DNA of 64,000 nt, taken from contig CBDEUH010000004.1 of the NCBI GenBank assembly GCA_965243255.1, positions 1,178,001 to 1,242,000 on the forward strand, written 5' to 3'. The stretch's first letter is position 1. Each line of letters opens with the position of its first letter. The notes under the pieces are model-generated. The model saw nothing but the letters and a program-made list of their open reading frames with translations. It was not told the origin of the DNA and made no database searches. The position numbers were made by a program, and so were the translations under genes. Positions 1 through 9,475 of the stretch are shown here, piece after piece. Source of the stretch: Bin87 sp965243255 (GTDB lineage Bacteria > Chloroflexota > Dehalococcoidia > Lucifugimonadales > UBA3495).

Positions 1-3000
1 GCTACTCCCCTGATTCTGCAAAGCCTGATGCGTCCTTCGTTTGACGGTTCGGAACCAGAACGGGCGGACGCCTTTATCAGCGCCGTGGCCGGGGCATACA
101 AGGCAGGGCTACCGGTGGCCTTGAGAGGGTTATTCGCCGGCGAGAAGCGTCGGAAAATCAACATCCCCGGCTATCCTTTCCAGCGGCGGCGATTTTGGGT
201 CCAGGCTTCGCAAAGGCAGGTTTCGGAAGACTCCCATCCCCTGCTGGGGACAAAGCACGAGTCCCCTCGGGGCGAGGCGATGTTTGAGATCGAAATGTTC
301 CCCTCGGAACCAACGTGGCTGAACGACCACCGAGTTTATGGGCGGGTGATAATGCCCGGGGCTCTGTATGGGTCTATGGCAGCCACCGTACCGCTGACCG
401 AGGGATCGACCGGTGCAAAAGTAGAGGAGCTGCAACTGCACAGCCCTCTGGTTTATCCGGACTATGACCCGGAAGATGCGGCCGCTGAACCGGGCCGGCG
501 AGTGCAGTTGGTACTGGAAGGGGGAAAGGGCAATCAGCAGCGCAATTTTGAGATTTTCAGCAAGGGTGAATCTGATGAAGAGTGGACGCTGCACGCGGCG
601 GGTAGGCTCGCCCAGCAAAGCAGGCCAGCACTCACCGCGGAGAGAATTGACCCGGAGGCCCTGAAATCGGGGATGCAGCCCCAGGACTTGGCAGCCTACT
701 ACCGGACCAAGGCCGCCACCGGGATCGAATTTGGCCCGTCGTTCCGTACTTTAGAGGCCCTGTGGGGCGCCGGCGCGGAGGCCCTGGGGGAAGTTGCACT
801 ACAGATACCGAGTGATGGGCAGGACGCCACCATACATCCCTCGCTGCTGGACGGGTGTTTTCAGGTCCTGTCGGCCACCCGCACCCTGGCGGGCATTGGC
901 GGGGACGCTACCTACCTTCCTTTTGCCTGGGAACGGCTGTGGCTGAATGGGCCGGCGCCGCCCCGGTTGCTTTGCCACGCCCGGCTGCGGGAGACTTCGC
1001 CGGATGGAAATTCGATAGAAACTCAGGGAGGACCACCGGAAACCTTGACCGGGGACTTGTGGTTCTATTCCCCGGATGGGACTGCCGTAGGTGGGTTGAC
1101 CGGATTTGCCTTGAAACGGGCGACACGGGCTTCCCTACTATCCGCCACCGAAGACATTCAAGACCTGCTCTACGAGATGATTTGGCGTGAGCGTCCGTTA
1201 CCGGAACGGCTGCAAGCGGCCGATGCCCTGGCCGCGCCTTCGGCCATCGCAGTTGAGACGGCTGCGTTCGCCGAGTATCTGGCGGCAGAAGGCGTAGCGA
1301 CTGACGACCGGGCTGCGCTGCTCCACGCCCTGGAACGGCTGTCCCGGGCCTATGCCCTGGCCGCTCTGAACAAGATGGGGTGGCAGCAGGGCCGGGGAGC
1401 GATCATCAACCCTGAGGAATTGCGGGAGCAAATGGGAGTACTGGCTGAACACTCCCGCCTGCTGGAGCGAATGCTACGCCTGCTGGCCGACGGTGGGCTG
1501 TTGGAGCATACCGGAGATGGCCACTACCGGGTTATGGTGGGGGCCAGCGACCCGCTGCCCGACGAAGCATTTTCGGACCCTGAAGCCTTCGCTGACCAAG
1601 TGGAAGGCTGGCATCCTCATGGCAGCAACGAACTGGGGCTGCTTCGCCGCAGTGGAGGAGCACTGGCCGAGGTACTGCAGGGCGAAGTTGACCCCCTGTC
1701 CATTCTATTCCCTCGGGAAGGGGCAGGAGCGGCGGACTTTTACTTCACCGCCCCGGCTTCCCGGGCCTCAAACCGGTTGCTAGGGGACGCCGTCGCATCC
1801 GCCGTCGCAGACTGGCCAGCCGACCGGCGGCTTCGGATTTTGGAAGTGGGCGCCGGCACCGGGTCGGGAACATCGGTGGTGCTTCCGGAATTACCGGAAG
1901 GCAATTTCGACTATGTGTTCACCGACATTTCAGCAGGATTCTTCGCCGAGGCGGAAAACCGGTTCCGAGATTCCGGCGCGCCGCTGGAATACCGCGCGCT
2001 GGATATTGAACGCGAGCCTGAGGGCCAGGGCTATGACCTACACGCCTACGACCTGGTGATTGCGGTCAACGTGCTCCACGCCACCCGCAACCTGGGAGAG
2101 ACTTTAGGACACTGCCGGGATTTGCTGGCTCCCTGCGGACAGTTGCTGGCGGTGGAAAGTTTGCGGGGACGCGGATGGCAAGACATGACCTTTGGGCAGT
2201 TGGACGGCTGGTGGCGTTACTCGGATCAGTATCGGCCCAATCATGCCGTTGCCTCGCCGGAAGTTTGGCGGAAGGCGCTGACCGATGTCGGGTTTGAAGA
2301 TCCAACGGTGCTCGGCGGCGAAAGCCGGGGCGACGACGGGCCGCTGGGCTCCGGGGTGATTATGGCGCAGGGGCCGGCGGAAGTTGCCTGGGCGCCCGGC
2401 ACCTGGGTGTTGTCTGCCGATGACGGCGGGCACGCTGAATCCTTGGCAAGGGAACTGGCTACCCTCAATCAAACCGTCGTATTGGCTGGCAAGGACCTTC
2501 CGGCTGACGAAAATCCTGACGTCACGGGAGTAACGCGCAGCACGATAGAAACCGAAGACCGGGCCTCGTGGATGCAACTGCTGGAGGACCTGCCCGACGA
2601 CCTGCCGCTGCGCGGTGTAGTCCACTGTGCTGCATTGCAGGGACATGGAACGGGGGCGACAACGGAAGAACTAGCGGAGGACGCCCGCAGGTCTGGGGCC
2701 GGCGCTCTGGCCCTGGTTCAGGGGCTCCTGGATGCCGACCTCACACTGGTCAACGGCCTGTGGTTCCTCACGCGGGGAGCGCAGGCATTGGAGCGGGACT
2801 ATCTGCGGGAGGCCGCCGGCGAGTTGGCTGGCGCTACCCTTTGGGGATTCGGCAAGGCCTTGGCCCGGGAAGTCGGGCACCTGCAGACCCGGATGATTGA
2901 CTTGGATCCGGCCGTAGCGATAACAACGGTTGACGTCGCCAACGAGCTGCTGTTCCCGGACGCCGAAACCCACATCGCCCACCGCTCCGGCAGCCGCCTG

Positions 3001-6000
3001 GCAGGCCGATTAGTCCGCGCCGGTCAGGGGAAACCTTGGCTGCCCCTGGCGCAGGACAGGGAATGGCGTATTGTTCCCAATCCCGGCGATGGGCTGTCCG
3101 GCCTGCGCGCGGAGCCGGCGACACCCCGCCCCCTGGAAAGCGGTGAAGTACGTGTGGCGGTGGAAGCAGCGGGCCTCAACTTCTCCGATATTCTAATCAG
3201 TGTGGGCGCGGTGGAAATGGACCCCATGTTGGGCGATGAGTTCTGCGGGCGCATCACGGAAGTTGCCGCCGACGTGACGGACTTTGCCGTCGGCGACCGG
3301 GCACTAGGGCTTGGGATAGGGGCGCTGCGGCCTGACCTGGCCGTCTGCGCCGAACTGGTAGCCCACGCCCCGGCGGAGGTTCCGGCGGAAGCCCTGGCAA
3401 CCATTCCCACGGCCTTCGTTTCAGCGGAATTGAGCTTCCAGATGTCCGGGTTGAGAGCCGGCGACCGCGTGCTAATTCACACTGCTTCCGGCGGTGTCGG
3501 CCTGGCAGCCATACAACTGGTGCAGGCCGCCGGGGCCGAAGTGTTCGCCACCGCCAGCGCACCCAAGCAAACCTATCTGCGTTCCCTGGGAATCAGGTAC
3601 GTCTATGACAGCCGGAGTACCGACTTTTGCCGGCAGATTTTGGAGGATACCCAAGGCGCAGGTGTTACCGTCGTGCTCAACAGCCTCACCGGCCCCGGCT
3701 TTATTGAAGCCAACCTGGAGTGTTTGGCCGCCAATGGGCGATTCGTAGAAATGAGTCGACGCGACATCTGGACAGCGGATGAGATGGCGGCAGAACGTCC
3801 GGACGTTGCCTATTCAGTGCTCGAAGTGGACGCCTTGAAGCGGCAAGACCCGGCCACCGCTGGCGCGTCACTGCGCCGGGTGATGGCGCGGGTTACCGCC
3901 GGAGAGTTAGGACCTTTGGTCCATACCCGTTGGCCCATCGCAGAGATCAGCGCGGCAATGGAGTTCATGCGCTCGACCCGCCACATCGGGAAGAATGTCA
4001 TCGCGATGCCTCCCCTCGCCCAGGGTGGGTTGCGAGCCGACCGCACTTACCTGGTTACCGGCGGGCTGGGCGGTATCGGCATCGTGGTAGCTGGCTGGCT
4101 GGCCGAGCGAGGCGCTGGCGTAATCGTCCTCAACGGCCGTCGACCTCCCGGTCAGGAGGCGGAGGAAGCTATTGACACTCTGCGCCAGCAGGGGGCCGAC
4201 GTACGGGTGGAGCTGGCTGACATGACGGACTCGGTTGCCGTTGACGCCATGATGGAGCGCATTGGCGCCAACCTTCCCCCTCTGGCTGGCGTTATCCACA
4301 GCGTTGGCGTTCTCTCCGACGGCGCTCTAGGCAACCAGACCTGGGAACGGTTCGAACAGGTGCTGTGGCCCAAGATGCTGGGAGCTTGGCATCTCCACCA
4401 GGCCACTCTGAATTTAGACCTGGATATGTTCGTCCTCTTCTCCAGTGCCGTCGGGGTTATGGGAAACTCAGGGCAGGGCAACCACGCCGCCGCTAACGCT
4501 TTCCTGGACCAACTGGCCGGCTACCGCCGTTCCCTGGGGCTACCGGGGCAGGCCATTGCCTGGGGCGCCTGGTCGGAGTTGGGCGAGGCAGCGGAGCAGC
4601 GGGAGCGGATCGAAAGTCAATTGACGGCCTCCGGCTCCGACTGGATTAGCCCACAGCAGGGCCTCAAAGCCTTCGACGAACTGATGCGTCATGATCGTAC
4701 CTTTACCGCAGTGACCGCAGTGGACTGGCCGGTACGGGCCGCCAGTTTTGAGCAACGCCCGACCTTCCTGGAAGAATTGTTGCTCGAAGAGGAAGCGTCC
4801 AGCGTCGAATCCGACGCGGCCGGCTCTGCTGACCTGCTGACCCAACTGCGGCAGCAGCCCGGGGATTGGGATGGCTTGATTGTCCCCTTCCTGCAGCGCG
4901 AGTTGCAGGCCGTCCTGCGGATGCCCGCGGCCCCCGCTCCCAACGTCGGGTTCTTCGATCTGGGGATGGACTCGCTGATGTCAGTGGAGTTGCGAAACCG
5001 GCTCAACCGCGCTTTGGCCGGGGAGTATGTGGTCTCTAACACCGCGGTTTTCGATTATCCCAACATCGGGGCGCTCGCCAATCATCTTCGCGATGAATTA
5101 GGGCAGGCGCTGGGTTCCGCCAGTCCGGAACCGATGGCGAAGCCAGTAATCCTGGAGCCGGAAAGGACTATCGGCACGGATGACGATGCCATAGCTATCG
5201 TAGGAATGGCGTGCCGATTCCCCCAGGCGAAAAACCTTGCCGAATACTGGCAGTTGCTGGAATCGGGAACCGATGCGGTTACCGACGGGCGCCGGGTGGG
5301 GGGACCATGGGACGGCGCCGTAGGCGACCCGACCGCCGAAGACTTGCCCAGCCGGCGGGGCGCGTTTGTTGACGACATTGAGTGGTTCGACTCACGGTTC
5401 TTCCGCATCGCGCCGATAGAAGCACGCCTGATGGACCCGCGACAGCGCATGATGCTGGAAACCAGTTGGGAAGCTCTGGAAGATGCCGGCATCGATCCCG
5501 ACGGATTGAGAGGAAGCCACACGGGAGTGTACGCCGGCGTCGGCGGCAGCGAATATCGAGATCTAATTGAAGCGAACGGGAGGGCGGACAGCTATCTGGG
5601 CACCACGGCAAGTGTAACCGCAGGGAGGGTTGCTTTTGCCCTTGGCCTGGAAGGGCCAGCAATGCCGATAGACATGGCCTGCGCATCCTCGCTCGCGGCG
5701 GTGCATCAAGCAGCCGCGGCCCTGCGGAAAGGCGAGGTCAACCTAGCATTGGCTGGCGGGGTGCACGTGGTTCTATCCCGGTCGGTTTCCAGTTTCATGA
5801 TGGAAGTGGGGATGCTGTCGCCTACCGGCCAATGCCGCCCGTTCGATGCGTCCGCCAACGGCTACGTGCGGGGAGAGGGCTGCGGGATCGTAGTTCTGAA
5901 GCGGTTGAGCGATGCCAAAGCCGATGGAGACCGAATATGGGGAGTAATCAGAGGAACGGCAATCAACCAGAACGGAGCCAGCGCGGCGCTGACTGTCCCC

Positions 6001-7467
6001 AACGGGCTGGCCCAGGAACGGGTGATGGAAGCAGCGCTCAATCAAGCCGGACTGGTCGGGACGGACGTAGATTATCTGGAAGCCCAGGCGGTAGGTTCCA
6101 AATTGGCCGACGCTATCGAGTTGCGCGCCATCGGCGCGGTGTATGGCAAGGGACGCGATGCTGACCGTCCCCTGCTGACAGGCACGGCAAAAGCCAACAT
6201 TGGACATCTGGAGGCAGCGGCGGGGATGGCCGGCCTGATAAAGACCGTGCTGGCGATGAAGCAGGAAGTGATTCCCAGGCAGGTGAACTTTGAAGAATCC
6301 AACCCAGAGATAGATTGGGAGCAGCTTGCGGTCCGGGTTCCCTCTGAATCCATCGGCTGGCCGACGCATCCCGCCAGGCCACCGCGAGCCGCGGTGAGCG
6401 CGTTTGGAATTTCCGGTACGAACGCTCACCTGGTAGTCGAAGGCTATGGCAACGATTCAGAGGACAACGTGACCATCGCAGGCATGGAATTTTTTGCCGG
6501 CGCTGCACAGAGCGTACCTACATTCCCGGCTGGGGCGTTAGCCGATGCGCCTCAAACGGAGTCAGCTCCAGCAGCACGCAGCGCACGTTTTCTACCACTC
6601 TCCGGGAAATCAGAGGGTGCACTTCGCGACTTGGCCAAGCAGTACCTCTCATGGATTGACCAGCGCACTGACCATTCATCCGATGATTCCAGCGAAGGCC
6701 AGCTCCTTGCCGATATGGCGTGGACTGCCAGCGTCGGACGTAGCCATTTTGGCCATCGCGCCGGAGTGGTATTCAAGGATACCGATACGCTGCGGCAGGG
6801 TTTGGCAGCGCTCAGCGGGACGGAAGTCAATACCGGCAAACCGGAACCTCATCCTGCGACCAGGGTTGTGTTTCGATACAGCGGAGAAGGGAGCCAATGG
6901 GCTGGTATGGGCGCAACGCTGTACGAAAGCGAGCCGGTGGCGCGCTTCGTCCTAGACCGCTGCGAAGCTGCAACGATGGAACAACGGGGCACATCGCTAC
7001 TGGACGTGATATTCGGGCGAGTCGAAACGAATGGCGGCCTGGGCAATCCGTTGTGGGCACGGTCGGCCATTTACGCCTTAGAGTGCGCCCTCACCGCCCT
7101 GTGGTCGAGCCTGGGGATTCGTCCCAACTCGGCGCTCGGTGAGGGCTGTGGTGTCCTCGCCGCGGCTCAGGCCCTAGGAGCATTCAGCCTGGAGGATGGC
7201 CTCCGATTAGCTATGGACAGTGGCGCGCTGCCGGAAGCGCACGCCAATCTTGACGGCTTGGTAAAAACCATCGCTGACAGCGAGGCGGATAGAGTGATTG
7301 ACATCGGGCCGAGCATGGTTGAAACAGACACCAGCCTCACTAATGCGGTTGCGAAGGCATACGAAGCCGGTTTAACGGTCTCTCTTAAGGGGCTGTTCGC
7401 CGGCGAGTCGCGGCGACGCATCTCGCTCCCCAGTTACCCGTTCCAGCGCCGTCGTCACTGGATATGA
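1..7467 (+). CDS. Type I polyketide synthase, 3' part (AT end-DH-cMT-ER-KR-ACP-degenerate KS-AT)
   Basis: The frame is open from base 1, so the 5' end lies outside the window; 2488 residues are visible. In order (residues counted from base 1): the end of an AT domain (1-66, closing YPFQRRRFW); DH with H110 in HRVYGRVIMP and D284 in DGCFQ; a SAM-dependent methyltransferase with EVGAGTG at 615; a structural KR half; ER with ASGGVG near 1163; catalytic KR with TGGLGGIG near 1352; ACP with S1658 in GMDSL; KS with C1894; and a shortened AT-like end. A fully reducing, C-methylating module of this kind would make methyl-branched acyl chains; monomodular PKSs of this type are known from sponge symbionts (Sup type). 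KR has His1495 where the usual YAAAN Tyr sits. The terminal KS has EAQAVGS in place of EAHGTGT (Gln2029), and the AT has GEGCG instead of GHSxG. Domain calls are secure; product and function of the terminal didomain are not. Confidence 0.93.
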   Translation, partial: ATPLILQSLMRPSFDGSEPERADAFISAVAGAYKAGLPVALRGLFAGEKRRKINIPGYPFQRRRFWVQASQRQVSEDSHPLLGTKHESPRGEAMFEIEMFPSEPTWLNDHRVYGRVIMPGALYGSMAATVPLTEGSTGAKVEELQLHSPLVYPDYDPEDAAAEPGRRVQLVLEGGKGNQQRNFEIFSKGESDEEWTLHAAGRLAQQSRPALTAERIDPEALKSGMQPQDLAAYYRTKAATGIEFGPSFRTLEALWGAGAEALGEVALQIPSDGQDATIHPSLLDGCFQVLSATRTLAGIGGDATYLPFAWERLWLNGPAPPRLLCHARLRETSPDGNSIETQGGPPETLTGDLWFYSPDGTAVGGLTGFALKRATRASLLSATEDIQDLLYEMIWRERPLPERLQAADALAAPSAIAVETAAFAEYLAAEGVATDDRAALLHALERLSRAYALAALNKMGWQQGRGAIINPEELREQMGVLAEHSRLLERMLRLLADGGLLEHTGDGHYRVMVGASDPLPDEAFSDPEAFADQVEGWHPHGSNELGLLRRSGGALAEVLQGEVDPLSILFPREGAGAADFYFTAPASRASNRLLGDAVASAVADWPADRRLRILEVGAGTGSGTSVVLPELPEGNFDYVFTDISAGFFAEAENRFRDSGAPLEYRALDIEREPEGQGYDLHAYDLVIAVNVLHATRNLGETLGHCRDLLAPCGQLLAVESLRGRGWQDMTFGQLDGWWRYSDQYRPNHAVASPEVWRKALTDVGFEDPTVLGGESRGDDGPLGSGVIMAQGPAEVAWAPGTWVLSADDGGHAESLARELATLNQTVVLAGKDLPADENPDVTGVTRSTIETEDRASWMQLLEDLPDDLPLRGVVHCAALQGHGTGATTEELAEDARRSGAGALALVQGLLDADLTLVNGLWFLTRGAQALERDYLREAAGELAGATLWGFGKALAREVGHLQTRMIDLDPAVAITTVDVANELLFPDAETHIAHRSGSRLAGRLVRAGQGKPWLPLAQDREWRIVPNPGDGLSGLRAEPATPRPLESGEVRVAVEAAGLNFSDILISVGAVEMDPMLGDEFCGRITEVAADVTDFAVGDRALGLGIGALRPDLAVCAELVAHAPAEVPAEALATIPTAFVSAELSFQMSGLRAGDRVLIHTASGGVGLAAIQLVQAAGAEVFATASAPKQTYLRSLGIRYVYDSRSTDFCRQILEDTQGAGVTVVLNSLTGPGFIEANLECLAANGRFVEMSRRDIWTADEMAAERPDVAYSVLEVDALKRQDPATAGASLRRVMARVTAGELGPLVHTRWPIAEISAAMEFMRSTRHIGKNVIAMPPLAQGGLRADRTYLVTGGLGGIGIVVAGWLAERGAGVIVLNGRRPPGQEAEEAIDTLRQQGADVRVELADMTDSVAVDAMMERIGANLPPLAGVIHSVGVLSDGALGNQTWERFEQVLWPKMLGAWHLHQATLNLDLDMFVLFSSAVGVMGNSGQGNHAAANAFLDQLAGYRRSLGLPGQAIAWGAWSELGEAAEQRERIESQLTASGSDWISPQQGLKAFDELMRHDRTFTAVTAVDWPVRAASFEQRPTFLEELLLEEEASSVESDAAGSADLLTQLRQQPGDWDGLIVPFLQRELQAVLRMPAAPAPNVGFFDLGMDSLMSVELRNRLNRALAGEYVVSNTAVFDYPNIGALANHLRDELGQALGSASPEPMAKPVILEPERTIGTDDDAIAIVGMACRFPQAKNLAEYWQLLESGTDAVTDGRRVGGPWDGAVGDPTAEDLPSRRGAFVDDIEWFDSRFFRIAPIEARLMDPRQRMMLETSWEALEDAGIDPDGLRGSHTGVYAGVGGSEYRDLIEANGRADSYLGTTASVTAGRVAFALGLEGPAMPIDMACASSLAAVHQAAAALRKGEVNLALAGGVHVVLSRSVSSFMMEVGMLSPTGQCRPFDASANGYVRGEGCGIVVLKRLSDAKADGDRIWGVIRGTAINQNGASAALTVPNGLAQERVMEAALNQAGLVGTDVDYLEAQAVGSKLADAIELRAIGAVYGKGRDADRPLLTGTAKANIGHLEAAAGMAGLIKTVLAMKQEVIPRQVNFEESNPEIDWEQLAVRVPSESIGWPTHPARPPRAAVSAFGISGTNAHLVVEGYGNDSEDNVTIAGMEFFAGAAQSVPTFPAGALADAPQTESAPAARSARFLPLSGKSEGALRDLAKQYLSWIDQRTDHSSDDSSEGQLLADMAWTASVGRSHFGHRAGVVFKDTDTLRQGLAALSGTEVNTGKPEPHPATRVVFRYSGEGSQWAGMGATLYESEPVARFVLDRCEAATMEQRGTSLLDVIFGRVETNGGLGNPLWARSAIYALECALTALWSSLGIRPNSALGEGCGVLAAAQALGAFSLEDGLRLAMDSGALPEAHANLDGLVKTIADSEADRVIDIGPSMVETDTSLTNAVAKAYEAGLTVSLKGLFAGESRRRISLPSYPFQRRRHWI

Positions 7468-7496
7468 CGCTGACTGTCGTCAATAGATTATGAGTC

Positions 7497-7525
7497 TTGA
7501 CGCAACTGCAGGGAACGGGTAGAGT
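7497..7525 (+). promoter_or_regulatory. Predicted sigma70-type promoter of the ACP-PPTase-hydrolase genes
   Basis: TTGACG at 7497-7502, a 17-base spacer and TAGAGT at 7520-7525. It lies just after the PKS stop codon and about 50 bases before the ACP start, so the three small genes could be transcribed independently of the PKS. The likely start of transcription is near 7532, immediately before a perfect hairpin. Confidence 0.5.
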
Positions 7526-7534
7526 ATGCCCCAC

Positions 7535-7557
7535 TTTGGGCAGGGATGCTGCCCAAA
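7535..7557 (+). promoter_or_regulatory. Perfect 9-bp hairpin in the ACP leader
   Basis: TTTGGGCAG and CTGCCCAAA flank a 5-base loop (GGATG). It sits between the predicted promoter and the AGGAGG ribosome binding site at 7563-7568. There is no following T run, so a 5' mRNA-stabilising hairpin fits better than a terminator. Confidence 0.6.
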
Positions 7558-7577
7558 ACACTAGGAGGTTCATTGAA

Positions 7578-7820
7578 ATGCCATCAACTGCAGAGCGTCT
7601 CCAAACGCTCATCGCCGAAAACTTGGAAGTCGACGGCAAGCCGATAAGCACGCCAGTGGATATGGGTTCCAACCTCACCACCATCGGTGTGGCATCTATG
7701 GACGTCGTTGCTTTTGCTCGGCTGATCCAACAGGAGTTCGGCGTCCAACTCGCGCCTGAACAATGCACAGAGTTGGCAACCCTCACGCAGCTGGTTGAAT
7801 TCATTGATGCCAATAGCTAA
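7578..7820 (+). CDS. Free-standing acyl carrier protein
   Basis: An 80-residue acidic protein with the PP-binding fold: an N-terminal helix (AERLQTLIAENL), the loop GVASMDVVAF in which the Ser is the expected phosphopantetheine attachment site, then helix FARLIQQEFG. The usual DSL is ASM here. The ATG at 7578 is chosen because AGGAGG ends 9 bases before it. Lying between the PKS and a PPTase, it probably carries a starter or receives the product of the PKS; that role is inferred from position only. Confidence 0.85.
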   Translation: MPSTAERLQTLIAENLEVDGKPISTPVDMGSNLTTIGVASMDVVAFARLIQQEFGVQLAPEQCTELATLTQLVEFIDANS

Positions 7821-7835
7821 CAACTCCGTCGCTCC

Positions 7836-8573
7836 ATGGTACGGACGACGCCAATGCTTGCTCCCGATGTACAGCCATGGTGGAGTACCCTGAAGGAAAT
7901 CGGCGCCATTCAAGTGGTGTATGTTGAGTTGACGCCTCACGCTGGCCGTGAGGCGTCGGCTTTGTCATGGCTTGACGAAAGCGAGCAAGCTCAATGGCAC
8001 CGCTTTTTGTACCCGGGCCCGCGCCGTCGGTTTGCGCTCTGCCGCGCCGCGCTCCGTTCCCTGCTTTGTACGCAACTGGGATGCGCCAACACTCAACTCA
8101 ATTTCGGCTATGCTAGCCACGGCAAGCCCTTCGCAGTGATTGGAAATCACCGGGCGCCCATCAGTTTCAACGTAAGCCACAGCGATAGGCGGGGATTGAT
8201 TGCCTACGCACCCCAGGGACAGCTGGGAGTGGACGTTGAAGAGTATGACCTCAGACGCGATATGGAACTGCTAATTGGCACCGTATTCGGCCCCAGCGAA
8301 CAGGCTGATCTAGCCCAACTCCATGGGCGCCATAAAGTCCGGCTGTTTTATAAGCTCTGGACTATTAAGGAGTCTCTAATCAAGGCTACCGGGGCGGGGT
8401 TTTCGTGCGACGTAGCGCAGTTTGAAGTCCCACCAGTTCTGCGGCATGGAACAACGGGAACTTTTGCGTTTCCCCGATATCCGACGCAGGAATGGCGGGT
8501 AGAATATCTTGGCAACGAAGAATTTGCGGGTTCCGTCGCTTACGAAACGGGATGGAGGGTTGAGGGAGAGTGA
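7836..8573 (+). CDS. Sfp-type 4'-phosphopantetheinyl transferase
   Basis: 245 residues, the usual length for the Sfp class. It transfers phosphopantetheine from CoA to the Ser of carrier proteins in the cytoplasm. The diagnostic motifs are visible: FNVSHS (substrate loop), GVDVEE (the Mg-binding acidic pair) and FYKLWTIKESLIKATGAG (the WxxKEAxxK motif). It starts 15 bases after the ACP stop; an alternative in-frame ATG is at 7854. Its partners are almost certainly the neighbouring PKS ACP and the free ACP. The 3' end overlaps the next gene. Confidence 0.93.
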   Translation: MVRTTPMLAPDVQPWWSTLKEIGAIQVVYVELTPHAGREASALSWLDESEQAQWHRFLYPGPRRRFALCRAALRSLLCTQLGCANTQLNFGYASHGKPFAVIGNHRAPISFNVSHSDRRGLIAYAPQGQLGVDVEEYDLRRDMELLIGTVFGPSEQADLAQLHGRHKVRLFYKLWTIKESLIKATGAGFSCDVAQFEVPPVLRHGTTGTFAFPRYPTQEWRVEYLGNEEFAGSVAYETGWRVEGE

Positions 8574-9475
8574 TGACTGACGCAATCGTTTGGACCATCC
8601 CGGAGCCGCTATCCACCCATGATGTGGTGGTGGATGCAGAGACTGTCATCACGGTGCGACAGCACGGGAACCAAACGGGCCCGCGTCTTGTATTATGCCA
8701 TGGCAACGGCCTGGCAATCGACCTGTACTATCCCTTCTGGTCACTTCTGGAAGAGGACTTTGAGTTGATTGTCTATGACCTTCGAAATCATGGCTGGAAC
8801 CCCGTGAGTTCTATGGGGAATCATACCTTGCCCAGATTGGTTGAGGACCATGACAAGGTGCTTGCGGCCATCGATTCGCAATATGGAGCCAAGCCCAAAA
8901 TCGGCGTGTTCCATTCCGTTTCCGCCCTGGTTACGCTGCTGTCGCCCAACAAAGGTGACGAGTTCCAGGCGCGGGTGCTGTTCGACCCGCCCTTGTGCAA
9001 GCCGGGACGCGGATACGCGGAATTTGAAGAGGCGGCAACGCGCCTGGGAATGATGGCTCGCCGTCGGACGCCGCGATTTAAAACCAGGGAAGAACTGGCA
9101 TCGGTCTTACCCTATTTACCGCCTTTCAATCACGCAGTGGCCGGGATCGGCGACCTCTATACGCGTACAATTCTTCGCGAGACTGAAGCCGGAGATGGGT
9201 ACGAACTGCGATGCCCTCGCGAGTACGAAGCCCAGATAATGGAGTATGCGAGTACTTTTGCCGTTCTGGTGGATTTCGAATCCGTGCTTTGCCCAACCAA
9301 GGTGATTGGAGCAGACCCGACGTTACAGTACTCCTACCTGCCGAGCCTGGACCTCAGCGACGTGATAACGGTGGGCTACGATTTCCTGCCCGACGCGACC
9401 CACTTTCTTCAACTGGAGCAACCGCAGGAATGCGTAGAATTGCTGCGCGAGTTTCTCGACCCTATCATCGTTTAA
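8573..9475 (+). CDS. Alpha/beta hydrolase, possible thioesterase of the PKS cluster
   Basis: 300 residues. LCHGNG resembles an oxyanion-hole HG motif, YDLRNHG follows, the nucleophile elbow is FHSVSA (Ser in an HSxS variant of GxSxG), and DATHFLQLE near the C-terminus offers the catalytic His. The ATG at 8573 overlaps the PPTase stop (TGATG); a GTG at 8570 is also possible. Translational coupling to the PPTase makes release or editing of the polyketide a sensible guess, since no thioesterase is seen in the PKS. It could also be an esterase or lipase. Its stop overlaps the convergent permease by 4 bases. Confidence 0.8.
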   Translation: MTDAIVWTIPEPLSTHDVVVDAETVITVRQHGNQTGPRLVLCHGNGLAIDLYYPFWSLLEEDFELIVYDLRNHGWNPVSSMGNHTLPRLVEDHDKVLAAIDSQYGAKPKIGVFHSVSALVTLLSPNKGDEFQARVLFDPPLCKPGRGYAEFEEAATRLGMMARRRTPRFKTREELASVLPYLPPFNHAVAGIGDLYTRTILRETEAGDGYELRCPREYEAQIMEYASTFAVLVDFESVLCPTKVIGADPTLQYSYLPSLDLSDVITVGYDFLPDATHFLQLEQPQECVELLREFLDPIIV

